A stretch of DNA of 64,000 nt from assembly GCA_947568835.1 (NCBI GenBank), contig OX387609.1, forward strand, positions 6,959,660-7,023,659. Reading direction: 5' to 3'. Position 1 is the stretch's first letter. Every line of letters starts with the position of its first letter. A program made the position numbers and the translations under genes. Origin of the DNA: Protonemura montana (lineage: Eukaryota > Arthropoda > Insecta > Plecoptera > Nemouridae). The notes under the pieces are model-generated. The model searched no databases, was not told the origin of the DNA, and was given only the letters and a program-made list of their open reading frames with translations. Positions 1-14,200 of this stretch are shown piece by piece.

Positions 1-879
1 ACGGACGGCATTAAACCAATGCCTCAGGGCCCGTAAGCATAACAGTGCGTCGTTAAACACAACAAATAATCGACTTTCGGAGTCTGAACTTAGCTAGGAA
101 CTAACATTTTGACAGCGTGAACTACGAGTTGTGCTTTACCCTCTTTCATGCAGAGTTTCAAATGATAGTAGTTTTTTTTTCGTCGCTGGGAAAGTTGTGG
201 AAAGCTACTGGCGGAGTCTACGTCACTGAACATTTAATTTGAAACGTCAACCTGAAAAGGAAGTTTATCCCTTTCCGTTACGAAGTGCCCTCCAAAATTA
301 GACAGAACGATGTATCTTTAAAGCTAAATTTTTCAAAAAGGTCTATGTGATAAAGTGGATCCTAAATTTGGGGAAAGATATTGAGTTGCTATATTGTAAC
401 AACTTAAAATGGTTTCCGTCAATTTCAGCTCCCAGACTACACAAGAACACGAATTAATACTTTTGTAAAAATCCAGTTCTGTTCTTGAAAAACGGAAGCC
501 TAAAAGAAGTTTTAGAAGAAAAAACTTGCTCGTTTTTAAACCCCCGAACCAATATGCTGAATTTAAAAAAATATATCCAATCTTTTCTACCTCAAGCAAT
601 ATATTTTAGCAAAAATGTGTCAAAAATGTGTGGTTTTCTCATATTTGGGTATCAATTTTTTAAAGTTGTACATTTTCCACGATCATACCACTTAAAATAA
701 AATACAGTTATTAACCCCCTAGCCCTAAAAGCATACATAAAAAAACACCACCAAACAAATTTTCAACATTTTTTTTTAAATTTATTACCCTTACATGCAT
801 TAAGTCTATAAAATTCACTTTAAATAATCCACCCCCTAGCCCCCCCTTAGTACCATATCGGCAAAACACTTTCATCCCC
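1..879. other. No gene seen; AT-rich flank
   Basis: Short overlapping open frames only, with no splice-compatible exon. C-rich stretches near 713-725, 828-846 and 874-898 (ccccctagcc type) are simple sequence. If Tet has upstream CXXC exons this is intron. Confidence 0.5.
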
Positions 880-1597
880 CCTCCCTGTACACCCCCTCGA
901 CAACCACGAACCTAGCGTCATATAAAAATCGACCGTGGGTGGCGCCAGCCTCGCAAGGCGACTGCTTTTTGCGCGCTCTATACGACGGAAGGAAGAAGCT
1001 CTACACCCGCTAGCCAGTCAGTCGAAGACTTTGAAGGCGTGAGCACCGCCCGAGAACGGCACTCCACGGACCTTGCTACCCGATAACGTTAGGGAACGTG
1101 TGCTGTGCTAGTGATTGTTTGTCGCAGAGAAACTACCCCGTAGCACGTGCTACTGTGCTGTGGTCATGTTCATGTTTACAGATTTTAGTATATCAGTGTT
1201 CTTGTTTTAGATATTTAAAAAAAAATTCTATTAAAATATAGTGAAATTGAATATTGATTATTGGTTATTAAACATATCGGCCCTGTTTTTCGGTTTTTGC
1301 TAAAAAAAATTACAAATATATCTATCGATGTTTTACGTTTTGAGTTTGCTTAATATAAATAAATCGGCTATGTGTCGTAATACCAGTGTTCGATTTTGGG
1401 TTTGATACGACGCGAAGCCAACAGAAAAATCTAAAAAAATAAATCGTAGAGAAAATAAAAAAAAACCGTGATAACTTAACGTGTGTGATTCGTGAAGAAG
1501 CGCCAAAAGAAAAGTGATCGCAACTTCGGAAAGCAGCAAAAGTTTGCCGGAATCGATAATAGCCCATAGTGACGGCACGTGCACCGTTCCGATCAAG
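880..1597 (+). promoter_or_regulatory. Candidate internal Tet promoter and untranslated leader exon
   Basis: A TATAAAA at 921-927 is followed by GC-richer sequence and a block that ends in a consensus donor, caag/gtagga at 1597/1598. The block has stops in all three plus frames and no ATG open into the donor, so it would be an untranslated exon. Splicing to the phase-0 exon at 11183 would leave Met at 11243 as a start. Alternative promoters giving CXXC-less isoforms are established for other Tet genes. No transcript evidence is available here. Confidence 0.4.
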
Positions 1598-4500
1598 GTA
1601 GGAGTTAGTAAAATGTCCCAAGGTCTGCGCTTAGCGCCGATATACGCACATTAGCTCACGCACTCGCAGGTGTATTACGTAATCACGGCGTGGTTGGTAC
1701 GAGACGAGGTGCGAAGAGGAGGGTCGAAGGGGGGGGGGGGGAGGCTAATTATAGGATGACCGACGTCATACCAGGCCCACGTGACTGATGCTGTTAGTCG
1801 GAGCTGGGGGGTTCCATGAGTTTGACGGCAGTTTAGTTTATTTTCAGTAGCCATAGGTAATTTCAGTCAATATTAGTTGGTATATCTGGGCCAATTTGCC
1901 GGTAAATTGTATACCCTTTTGTATAAGAGTTCGCTTTGGCTAAAGATTTCGTCGAAGCAAATGTGTGATAATCACTATCTACCTTTCCATGATAAAATCA
2001 CAGCGCCAACGTCCCAAACTTTCAGATTTTTAATTTGCAAATGCCATGAGAACACAGTGGCTTGGTACAAAGCTAGACATAATTTTTTTTTGCATATCTA
2101 CTCGTTTTGGCGTTATCGCAATTTTTTTTTGAACAAGTTGGTACCACTGACGTGTGACAACAACTTGATGGCCACGTGCCGATTATCTTCGTATGCAATC
2201 TGGGAGGCGATGTTCGACTCCCGCCAAGAATCTAAGAAGCTTTGCGTGCCTGACATGAATTGTCTTTCACTGTCGGTTTGTCACAGAGATGTTTGGTCGT
2301 TTTTTTTTCGAATCCATTGAGATTTTACTGTAAATCAATTGTCATTTTTGTCAGGAACTCTTTGGTAGTTATTTTTTTTTAAGTAATATTTGGTTTTCTT
2401 AACCTAAGAAACCGTAGATCTTCATTCTGGCGTTGAAAACAAATTTTATTTGACCTTAATCGAAGTCATTAAAAATAGATAAATTACACTTAACTTTCTG
2501 TCAATAAACTGATGATCATAAAAATAATCTGCTTCAGAAATATACAAAAATCAAAATCTTTTAGAATCCAGTGATTAAGAATTAAAAAAAAACTAGCCAA
2601 ATCGTAACTTGTTTTTGGTTCCAGTGCCACCATTATTTCAACTCAACGATTGCATTGTCTATCAATGTCTATCGCCAGTCAATCTTGTCAAATCCTTACT
2701 AGATATCAAACAACAACAAAACACACGTGCATGTAAACATAACCTGCCCTATGTGAAAGTATGTCCTTCACCTTATAGTCACATCCGTCTCCCTTACTCT
2801 ATTGTCAATTCCCTTTACGCCTTTCTCTTTCTTACCTGTGTCCTCTTCTCTTTGTCGCTTGTAAACGCAAGCTTCTTTTCTTTCTGCCGTGATAAGACAG
2901 ATCTTCTAGCTAGCAACGAAAGCCTTTATTAATAATTCCGATGTCATACATACTTTGTAGCCGTTTTAAACTCGTGTCTACGATCCGCTTTTACTTGGCT
3001 AACTGTGATTATTTAATGCATATGTAAAATTAAACACGAGTCTTACTTTTAATCAGTTTATTCGGTTGAATTGAAACTGTTTACTGACAAGCTGCTGCTT
3101 AAATTACATGACAACACAGCAATGAAAGGAAATTCGATATTTTCTAAGCTTGTTTAATATTTCATACACAGGTTATCGGAGCGGTTCATCTTGTTGTTGT
3201 GTATTTTCCTGTGCTATTGTATTTTTTTTAAAAAGGAATCGATCAAATTTTCAAACCGCTTGCAACTTTTTCGAAGACATTATTGCCAAATGTCTCTTGA
3301 AATTATTCTTATCGTATCATTGTTGTTAGACTCATGTGTCTACGTTATCTAAACTTGGCACTAGTTATGACAAAACTTATTAAACCGGGTTATGAACGCC
3401 GAGCGAAGAACAATTAATTATCCTAACGTTTCGTAACTTGTACCTGTAACTTTATCAAGTGTGAAAGCAGTCCTGACAATTTTTCGATAACAAAAGAACG
3501 GCAGAAAAATCAAAACAATTACCTAGTTAGGCATTCTAAATGCATCTAGCTAAAATAATCAAGGTCAATAATTAAAAAACGATCACATTTTGTCTTTTCA
3601 AAGAAATGACCCCGAAAAAGTGGCATTTATTACTAACAAACCAAATTTGTGCTGTAAATCTCTCGTAATCATAACAAAAAATTGCTTCTTAGTCATGAAT
3701 CTAAGTTCACGAAGATAGGAAGAATAGTTTTAACGTTAATTAGAGAGTAGATATTCTCAAAAACTGGTAGGAAATTCGTCTTAAATAATTTCACAATCAA
3801 TTTCTTATCACCGTCAACGCCTCCCAGATCCTCTGAAGGAGTCGAAAAATCCAGCCCCACTCTCGATTGTTTCCTTGCATCGTGTGTCCTCTGAAAACCG
3901 ATGCTGAAACATGGCCTGCTTGAGACCACGTTCGCCGGTCCATTTCCAGCCTCCCACAATGCATCTGCCTCCGTCTCACTCGCTCTAGCGCCCGGTCCAC
4001 TAGCTCCGTCTCTCTCAGCAGCATCTCTAATCATTTTGTTTTTGCATCGTCTCTGAGCGGTGATGTCCTTACCGAAAACATCGACCATGCGAGGGTGCTG
4101 GTGGCAGTGACGGTTGATTTTGATCGATTCGTAGACATTTTACTGTTATATCGTTGACAAGTGAAGCTGTTTTAAAGGATTTCTTTCAAAAGTTGGTAAG
4201 CGAAGTTTCTTGTAAATGTGCCAGACCCCACATTAAGCCTGTAATATTTAATATAATTTATGTAAACACACAGAAATACCGGCTGTTTGTTAAGATTATT
4301 CAATTTGCGATTACGCGATACTAGCAAGCCATTTCAACTAAACAATTTATCAAATTTTTTATCAATTTTCATGAAATTTAGCAAAAAAAAATAATATGAG
4401 TTCTATTTTGGTTACACTTTTTAACTTTCAATATTTCTAGAAGGCGTTGAAATGTCCCGTTTGCAGCTGATAATGACTGATATTTTTTAAAGTAAACAGA

Positions 4501-7500
4501 AAGCTTTTTACACACTTGAAAAGTGCTATCTTTTGTGCTACCCCTCAGCTCTTTTTAGATAACAGGGACCCCATGTCATAAAAGTCGAAAGTAACCCTCA
4601 CAATCAAAACACAGCCCAGAGTAACACATGTGTCCAAACTCAGAAATAAAAATCTTGCACACAAAGCTAGCTGTCAAACTGTCATCAGCGAAAAATAGCG
4701 ACGTATATCGTGTCGAATTGTTGCGCGTTGGGTAGTAGACGTTGTAAAGTAGACAGGAAAATATTTCTCAGAGATAATGAAGATGGATTTCGAACGAAAT
4801 TGGTGTGTGCAGGAGGAAATATGTATCACGGCTTCCTCTTTGATTCATTTGCGTATGGATGAAAGCAGCGTCGATGACAATAAAATATTCTTTGGATTTG
4901 AAGAGTGTATGAAAACGCAAGTTTTATTTTGATTTAGTTTTATAGCAATCTGCGAAAAAAAAAATTAAATCTAGGTAAAGATCGGTTTTTCAGTGGCACG
5001 TTAATTAATTAACAGACTGTTAAAAAAACGCCGCATTGGCTGCTGCCAAGCAAATAACATATTAACGGGCCGTTAGGTTCTTAACTACCAGTTAAAAATC
5101 TCCATGGTCATATCCAAAAAGTAATTTTATTTTTTCTTAACCTCTGTTTGGTTATTTAAAATGGACGTTGTAAAATTGGCCCTTAGGCAGACAATAATCT
5201 ATACCGAAGATTGTTAAAGTGATAAATATCAATTTCATTTCCTCGGTCATCCTGACTTAACAAGGGCTCGTTTCGACACTGTAATTGTAAATTTAGCGAC
5301 ATTTTAAGACCACCTGTACAGCCAATTACCGCCCTAGAAAGTACACCTAACGATCACTTGTTCAAGTATTAACTCTAGAGTGGGCTGTTCGTCCCCCATT
5401 TTGCCAACGCCCGTGCTATTTTTGAAACTCAATGGTGCGGTCTGTGGTGCGGTGTTTTTCATTTCTCTGCTGTCGTGCGTAACAACGTAATGTCCAACTG
5501 GCGGATTTGCTATATTTCGACGTTGTTTTGGTTTGCCATGCGTGCGCCAAGGCACGTAGCACTTGAACCGATCAGCGGAAAGTTGCGTCATGGACGAGGG
5601 TCGTCCAGGAAAAAAATCTTTTTTAATGCCAACTTTTTGAACGTTATTTGTCAATTGGTATAAAAAAAAAAAATCTCACTTCGACCAGAAGATATCTCCA
5701 CGAAACAAAAATCACTTTTCAGTGCAACATTTCTCTACCTAACGAATAATTAGTATCGAAATAGGGGTTCAAATTGCTTGCCGGAGTAAATTAAATTAGT
5801 AAAATTCAGAACTTATATACAAATCTCATATTTTTAGTTAAATTGAAAATGGCAGTATTGGTTTTAGGTACTGCTCAGTCTAGCTCTAGTATTGACATTT
5901 TTATCAATATGTTCAATTTAGAGTATCGCATGCTAGCATTTTCATTTTAATTGCCGTGCACGAGGAAAAAGAACATTATCCACATAAATAAGGGTAAAGA
6001 ACACAATTTCATTTCCATAGGGGTTAAATCTTCTATCGTAGGTGCAAAAATTACAAAATATAACCCCTTGGGGGGGAAAAATAGTTCCATTCTCTTTTCA
6101 TACAGAACCGTGATTTTATAAAAAGCCAATAGAAAGAAGAAAAAAAAAAAACAGCCATTTCACAACATAATACCTACATAAAGGTTTACCGATTTTGATT
6201 GTCACAGACTTCCCCCTAAATAAAAACCCGACCATATGCTGGTTTTTAGCAGAAAGGGGTAGTTCAGTTTGAATGTGTCTGGGCCCAGATGTGGAGCTGT
6301 CATTCGTCTGTCCGTAGATATTTTTATGTGCATCTGAGGATTTGCCGCGCAATCTTTACATTTCAAAACTAGTTTTCTGTGTATTTTATTTGAAAGTTCT
6401 GTCTATATTTTTTTATCAAATGTATCGAAAACGACGTTTTCCCATGACAAGAAACATATCTGTGAGTATTTTTGCTTCGCTTGCGTGTTCGGTGAGTTTA
6501 AATTCATATGCAGAGCATGGCAAAATGTCACGAGATCATCAATAAGTATGGAGTCGGAAATCGAATTATCATGTCACGTGCTGGTTTGAGTCCTGTTCGT
6601 TCAGGATTCTTGTATTGATTTTAACATCCTGGCTAGGCTGACTCACAAAGAAAATTTCATGGCTCAGAAACATGTTTTCTTTTGTCTTCTTGTCAGTTGA
6701 ACTGCATTGTTAAAAGAATGATTTTCGTTGAAAACAATTAAAATTAGGTAGGCCTTTTTTTAAGTAAACATGGTCTGCTAATTTTGATGGATTTTCTTAA
6801 TCATTACCTATCACTTGCAAAAACAACATATTTAAATCGATAGATAATTGCAGGGGATTTATACTCACAAGATATTGCTGTGATCTCTTTTCTTGACCTT
6901 CAAGAGGCATGTTTCAAATTTTTTTGGAGTTATAAAAATATTTTTACTTTGGTCATGTCCAAAGACAACCGACAAGACATTATTAATGTTCTAAATCCAG
7001 CAAGATTTGACCCTGTCGCAAGTTAAACCGACTCGTACAGAACTCACAAAAGTCATCAATCGCGTTGCCGCTAAAGTTTAGAGCAAAATCAATTTGTTAG
7101 GACAAATCTGACCAGGCTATTAGTCGGAAGTGACCGCCAGTCGCAACAATGGGTCGTCAATTGACACAAAGAAATGGTCCTAAGTGATCAGAGAAAAAAG
7201 GGCGTCCACATTTCTTTACCATGTCAAATTCTCGAGGGTTGTTTTATTCTCGTGGGTATTGAAGAACGCATGACCGTGCAGAAATTTCATCCCTTATACC
7301 GTCGATACTGAGGATCACCGCTATATCGGACGATTATTATTCGAGCTGAGTCGAATCTTTAGTATGATTTATAGGTATATTGCTTCAAGAAAAAGAACCT
7401 ATTGAACATCTTTCCGTTCCTTTTATTCCGCTATTGGTTTTAGGTTATGAAGGAATCATTGGTCCATTGATTTCGTTTGGCTCCTTCTGGAATCTTTTGT

Positions 7501-10500
7501 GTATGTCATCTTTCAATTTAGGACTTTTTTTTCTTTTGAACAGAACCAATGATTTTTAAACGAAAATAAATGGGTTTCTTTCTTGATATCGTGTTTTCGT
7601 GAACCTTCTATTGTTATCAAGCTTGATCGTGATTGAACTTCAGGCAAAAAAAAAAATTAATGAATATACAATTCATTCACAGAAACTTAACACCACTGAT
7701 AAGAAATTGTGTAACTTATATGCTGTTATCTATTACGTTAGCTGACCTAATTATTGGTTAGAATTGTTTGAAAATATCTATAAAATCCATACAAACGAAT
7801 GAGACTATGAGCTGAGAACGAACGATCGATTTTTGTCGAACGTACATACAATTATAAAACGACATTTCGAAAATCATGGCAATTGCTCTCCGTGTTTTAT
7901 TTTATTATTTTTTCTTGTTTTAATTCTCTCCGTGCTTATACCTACATCAGACGCAAAGGAGTGTTTCACTCTTGCAGCAACTTTGGCTCATTAAATTTTA
8001 TAAATACCTTTTCTTAGATGGGATATTAAATTACCTGGCGTCGGCTAAAGGTACGCTTTTTTTTTTTTTATCACGTGGCTCTTTTTGACCTTCATGCATG
8101 CAGGAGGACTTGTTTTTTTTTTGGATTGGTAAACAATTAAAATTCATAATTTCATATACTTTTGCCCATCGAAGGTGTTCAGGGTACAAATCAATTTGCA
8201 AGTAATTATTTTTAATAATTTGTATGCAACTTGAATTGCTTTTAAAAATACTGGTCTAACTTTTTTAGACCGGGGTTGAAAATTTAATGCAAATAACTCA
8301 AAAAGTCTTGAACATTAATTTCGCACTGCCATGTTTTACAGTTCCTTGCTAAAAGAAATCCACAGTTTAATACAAAGATCACATACAACAAGTACAAAAA
8401 AGAAACAGCTCTGAAGTGTGTGAGGCAGACTGAATATTATTGCACACCAGCCCATTTTACGCACGACCAAGTTCCCAAAGAACGCGTGATAATCAGAGAA
8501 AAAAATATATTCAAAATGTAAAACATTCGACTAACTGTCCGTGAAAGACGTTTAAAAAGTTAAGATTACAGGCAACACTCCTGACCTACTCAACTTGTTT
8601 TCTTTTGTTACCTAGATGGTTATAGTGTTGATAATAATAAAAATTAGGAGATTATTTGAATTAACTTCAATATAAATGGCCATTTCTACATATTCATATC
8701 ATGATAGGAATATAGGTAGGTACTTACATACAAAATAAAATACTTGAATGCACTCAGGCGTAACCTTCTAGTTACACACTGTATAATCATGGCCATGTAA
8801 AAGTATTAAAGTACATTCAAAAGTATTAATTAAATCAACGTGTAAATTTGTTAACAGCCTGGTTAACAGCACGTGTCGCTTCCCATGCTAACATCTTATT
8901 CACGCACTTAATCGAAGACCTGCGTTGCGTTGTAGAATACGAGTCGAGTATAGTCTAGCCCGTGAGAGAAGATACCGGCACAAGGACTGCCCCCAGCATT
9001 GCTACCAACTCATGAATGCAAAATCACTTGTGATTTAAAAATGATAATTACATCTGGAAAATAATTCTCGAGATTGTTGTAATGGGTATACAAATTCTCA
9101 TCACAGCTCAAAAAATAAAACATCTTGGCCTGATAAAAGCTTTAGAGTGATACGAATTGGAGGAAATCAGCGGAAATAATGTTTAAGTGTTTTTAAAAAT
9201 GACAGTTGGAGTCTTATGTCTAAACGACCGGTGGCGCCTCTGTCGGTAACGTACGTTCTTTTGCTGAATAGAGTAGACCATTGTTGCGCATTGTTGACTA
9301 TTTCAAGTATTTTAACAATAACAAATTAAAATGGCTGACCACTCAAGCTTCTAGCAACATAACACTCATCGTCTCAAATTATATGTCCACTTTATAGGTA
9401 CACGATTTATTTGTAGGCATCATTTCACCACCAAGAAAATGATAAATGTTACATGTTTAGAATTCAATTACATGTAATCACATACCAACTATAGTTTCTA
9501 CTAACTGACAACTACAGCATAATTATCAGACTTGATCGCAAATTACTTGGAAAGTGTCAATTGTCGAACACGAAACATTTCTACCGAGTAGTACTGAGGC
9601 ACTATATCAACTCGGAACGTGTCAATGTCGCTGTAGATAGCGATTGTCTTATCGGAATTATTCTACATTTCCCCATTCTATTTCAACAATTTATTGCATT
9701 TTCTTCGATTAGTTTAACCTACGAAACTTTCGACTTGTCAATTGACCTCTTTGTAAACTGCAAAGACAGTTTGTTTGGAGTTTATGAACTCAGCGAACAG
9801 ACAGTAAATGAAATATTATAAAAGTGCATAGGAAATGAAGGCTTCCAGGTTTCGTATTCAAATTTTGAGGAAATGCATTTTCAGTAAAATACCAACAAAA
9901 TAACCAAACAAATTGCCGGATTACAGCCTTCTACAGCTACATTCACCCAGAACAGTTTATATCCTAGAAGGCTGTGAGTCAGCCATTTTAACGGGTCTTT
10001 CCAGCCCTGAAAGCGCTGTAAATGTAAATTAACCAGCGAATAACCCGATTGCTTCCCGATTCCTGAACCGATTCGGCGATATCCCGCAAGTCCCTTGTGT
10101 GTCAAGTCGAGCGATAAGACTCTGTGTCATGCGATAAGCGGGAGATAAGGACGTGATAAGGACGTGACGCGATAAGGAAGTGACCGAGGAGCAATGTGGT
10201 AGACCTAAGTCCGGTGTCTGGGCATAGGATGAAAAGTATGGTACAGAAAGAGATGTTTTTCTAGAAGGGAAAGATGTCCTTGATGCGAAAGGGTTTAGGA
10301 TGTGTGTAACGTATTTTTTCAATCGTATATTAGAAAGAAAAAAAAAAAAATTTTAGTTTTATTGAGTACTTAAAAGATTTGATTTAAGATCTCAATTCAT
10401 GATTATTGTATTTCTGAATATTTCTATGCTACTGACACATTTATTTATGTGAGCTAATGAACTAACTACATGAAAAGAAAACATTAACTATTTTTTCAGC

Positions 10501-11182
10501 AGTTTCAATAAAAAAAAAAACTTAAAAACATCTTTAAGCTCACACCGCAATTTTTTTATTGTTATTTATGCATATAATTTTTTCTTGTAGATTACCTATA
10601 ACAATCACTTATACATCTAGTGTTGTTGTGAAAAAAATTGTAAGCTTTTTTCCAAATAACAAGCACTAAAAATTAACTTATGTTTTATGTGTTATGTTTA
10701 TGATATCATTGCTTTGAACTACAGTAAGCGTAGATGAAAACATTGACTGTATTTAACTAGCCTATCACCAAAATTGCGTTATCACCATTCTTAAAGTAAC
10801 CCATTTTAATTACGCCACGAGATAAATAGGACAACACGTCCCTAGTTCGTTTGCATTGTGACTTTGACATTCAAGCTTCTGCAATTGAATCAGAAATTCC
10901 CAACAAACTGTAATCAAAGCTCTATGCAAAGCTCCACGAACTTGACGGTAAATAAATCAACTTTCGAGACTCGCCGGGAATTACAAAACTGAACACACAA
11001 AAAGGAAACAAACCGTGAACATCCAGCGAGAATCCTGTCCCTTTCGCCTTCTATCTCAACATAAAATGTCTGGAGAGACCAAATCCTTTCTACTTGTATA
11101 CTTTCTCTCGGCTAAACTTTGTTTGACGAACGTTGAGCGTGTTTGACGACGTGTTTAACGAAAATGTCTTTTTGTTTTTCAG
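1598..11182 (+). other. Long non-coding interval, probable Tet intron
   Basis: About 9.6 kb without a convincing exon. It contains a G13 run at 1729-1741, a copy of a terminal-inverted-repeat element at about 4985-5098, and a degenerate short-period repeat around 10110-10185 built on gataaggacgtg. The longest open frames (1877-2320, 2609-2932, 3693-4088, 9561-9821) lack domains, acceptors or coding bias. Confidence 0.55.
4985..5098. repeat. CAGTGG-ended inverted-repeat element, copy 1
   Basis: tttttcagtggcacgtta...aacagactgttaa at the left and ttaacgggccgttaggttcttaac...accagttaaaaa at the right form an imperfect inverted repeat of about 35 bp. The middle contains ttggctgctgccaagcaaataa. Confidence 0.7.
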
Positions 11183-11275
11183 GGTTACCGGAACAAGGTG
11201 ACGCGTAACCAGCAAGCTGCGGCAGCCAATGAAAACAGTGTGATGATGACCAGTGCTCAACCCTCAGGAGTCGCG
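11183..11275 (+). CDS. Tet: Tet exon A (first supported coding exon)
   Basis: Ninety-three bases open in one frame only, between a pyrimidine-rich acceptor (tttttgtttttcag) and a gtaagt donor, phase 0 at both ends. The product is polar and begins [11 protein letters not shown], with a Met pair near its middle. Its place at the N-terminal end and the phase match with the next exon support it; homology alone would not. It may be spliced to an upstream CXXC exon outside the window, or to the untranslated leader ending at 1597. Confidence 0.7.
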
Positions 11276-14200
11276 GTAAGTTGATCAATCTTTGCTCAAT
11301 CTTTGCTCAATCTTTGCTCAATATTTGTTTCGGTGTCGGCACGTAGCCTACGTCTTTTGAATAGCACCAAGGGGACCACCGGCTTAACGTCCCTTCCGAA
11401 GGACGGTACAACTAGAACAGCAGGTTTTCTCCACAAATCCATACTGTCGAGAGGTTGATAAGCAAGGCGAATGAAGCTGCTGTACTCACTTTTATCCCTC
11501 CAACCTCTCCCGAACAGAACTGGTCATGTGTATGATGGCCACCCATCCAATACCTGACTAGGCATAGTGTTGCTTAACTTCAGTGATCTCATGAGAATCG
11601 GTGTTTCCAACTCGCCATACCGTTCAGTTATACGCACTTTTATAATACTGAATATTTTACAATACAAAATATTAGCAAAGTCAAAAGTTTCACGTTTTTT
11701 AAATAAACATTACAAGCCAAAATCATTCTATCTCCATCACAACAATTTCGCCATAGACTGTACTAATCTGGTTCACTTGTTGATTTGATTGACACCAATC
11801 TACTCCAATTGCCCTGAAGGGGGGAGGGTTTTTTTGAAAGGGGAAGCACACACGACCACCTCGGTATTCAACGCCCCTCCACCCCCCCCCCCCCCCCCTC
11901 CCCCGCCCGCGTCGTGTGTTAATCATGGTTCACCGCACTCAAAGGGTTAACACACTGACGCAGAATTGTTGTGGTCTTTGGCGCCGTCCCGGGGTGTTGT
12001 CTAGAATTTAGGGGATGATTGATAAGGGGGTGTCGTCTTGAGTCAGCAGACACGAGGGGTTGCTGACGGCGTTTGGGGTGAACCAGTTTTCGAGAATGGG
12101 GCGCTAAATATAGACAGGGGTTGGGTGAAGTTTTTTTCATTTTTGGGGTCGTTGATATTTAGGAATGTAGGTCAAGTGCATCGGGATTGTTCTTGAGTGA
12201 AGTATTTTGATGATTTTTTCGTTTTTGCAGTCGAGGGGTTAAGAGTTACAGGACGGATTAGATACGGGATCGCGCGCGCTGTTTGGACCTCGTTGTTAAC
12301 CTACCCTTGGTGCAAAAACTGTGTAAAATCCTTTATTTTCCTTCCCATTTTCGGTGCTTCTAATTCTGCGCTGAAACAAAACTAACAAATTAAAATGCAC
12401 TGTTTTATTTTTCACAACAATGTACTTGAACTTGCGCAAAATAATATCACTCATGCTTGTCCTGGCTTTTGTTTCCTGGTACCAAAACACTTTCTCGAAA
12501 AGACCGAGCGCCTATCTTAGATTTTAAATGCATCCAACCGCTATAGAAGTGTTCGGAGTTCGATCCCCTGAATGGGGCATTTTCTGGGGAATACTTTTGA
12601 TAGTGTATTAATAAAATAACTATTATTTATCTCATGGTTATGAAAACCGACATAGTTAAAGCCATTGCTCAACCTATTAACAAGGAAGAAAGCATAAATT
12701 CCAACTGTCCTCTCTTAGATATTGCAATTTTGGTCAAAGTCTATGTTTTTTTATGAACTCTGCTTAGAAATTGTAAATGCACGGGATTTTTAATCTCTCA
12801 ATGACAATGTGATTTGTTTACCCTCTACCAGGTGTCAGCCGTGCGTGGAGACGGATCTCTGAAACTGGACGCTGGTGGCGCTGTCGGCGTTGCTCCAGCA
12901 ATGGTGAGCGACATTTGATTTTATTTTCATTGAGATATTTTTTGTTTACCACAGTGCGGTGTTTTTATTTTATTTTTATTTTCATCGTCTCTCAAAACTC
13001 CCGTATTATCCTCGGGCTATGTTACCGAAAATCCACCCCAATTCATAAAGCTGATAACAATATAAATCCCAATTTCAGTTTGAAATAGAATAATACTTCA
13101 ATAATACGATTAGCTAACTGCTACAGAATCAAACGACTTTTTGATGTTGTGTTTTTATTATTTTTTTAAACGAGATAGAGGATGATATTTTTCAAATTGT
13201 TACAAATCCTTTTCGTGATTAAAGTATTTGTTTTTATAATAGTCATTGTGTGCCTTGTGTGTCAATATGAAATGCTGGACAGCCTTTATCATCGCTAGAA
13301 TTTCCAAAAGTTTGGTACCCAACAGAAATCGACTATCGGTACAAAACCAAAGACTCGGCAATAAAAGATAAAACATCCCACATCCATCTATCATGTAGCT
13401 AACTTCCAAAACTAGTTCCTCTCATTTTATATTGTTTATATTTCGTTCCTTGCCCTGCTATTGCGCTTCGCTACAAACTTCGTAAAATTAATTTCAAAGA
13501 AAACTGTTGCGAAACTTTTCCAACCCCACCCAATACTAAAACCAAAGCTCTCCACCTCACGAAGAAAAACTAGAAAAGAAAACAACCACCGATGAGATTC
13601 GGGGTCAAAAAAAACACCTACCCCCAGGGAAATCACGATGCCCCTCGGAACAGTTATGTTGCCAACTCGTGCCCGAGGCGATATGGGGGGGGGGGGGATG
13701 GTTGTTAAGTTGGCTGCAATCTTCTTCAATGGCCTCATTGGTACGGCCATTGTTGTTCCCGCTTCAAATTTTCCCGCCATTGTTACTGGGGTTATCATGT
13801 GAAGAAAGCGTGGGGGGTGAGGGGTTCAATTTTCTGGCATTCAAGACGCGTACAAGAGCTTTTTGAAAGTTCATTCCTTTTGCGTATTTTTTTTTTCAAG
13901 CGATTTGCATGCGTTTTGAGTTTTAGATGTTTTCAGCTCTTGAATCAACTGAGGTTTCGCCAGATCTTGTTTCTTGTTAGAGGAAAAGTCGTTCAAAGAT
14001 TGGTCCGAATATCTAAGAAGCCTAGAGTGGGTTCATTTTCTAAAATTATCATGGTTGTATAGTATTTTTCAGGATTAACTTTTATGGTCATCATAAAAAT
14101 TGCCGATCAGACACGGCCTCCTTGCCAAATTGCAAAATTGAAACTATACTGTTGCTAGATGGCGGTGTGTCGGCCATTTTTACTCGCGATTCTTAATTTG

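Noticed and set aside
1877-2320. 147-codon open frame
   Set aside because: Phe/Cys/His-rich product of T-rich sequence, lacking any recognisable motif or exon border.
9561-9821. 86-codon open frame in the first long intron
   Set aside because: No domain, no splice context and AT-driven composition; the length is within chance for this interval.
12546-12596. B-box-like agttcgatcccctgaatgggg as a tRNA or SINE head
   Set aside because: No A box lies at the right distance upstream, so a chance match or very decayed fragment is more likely.
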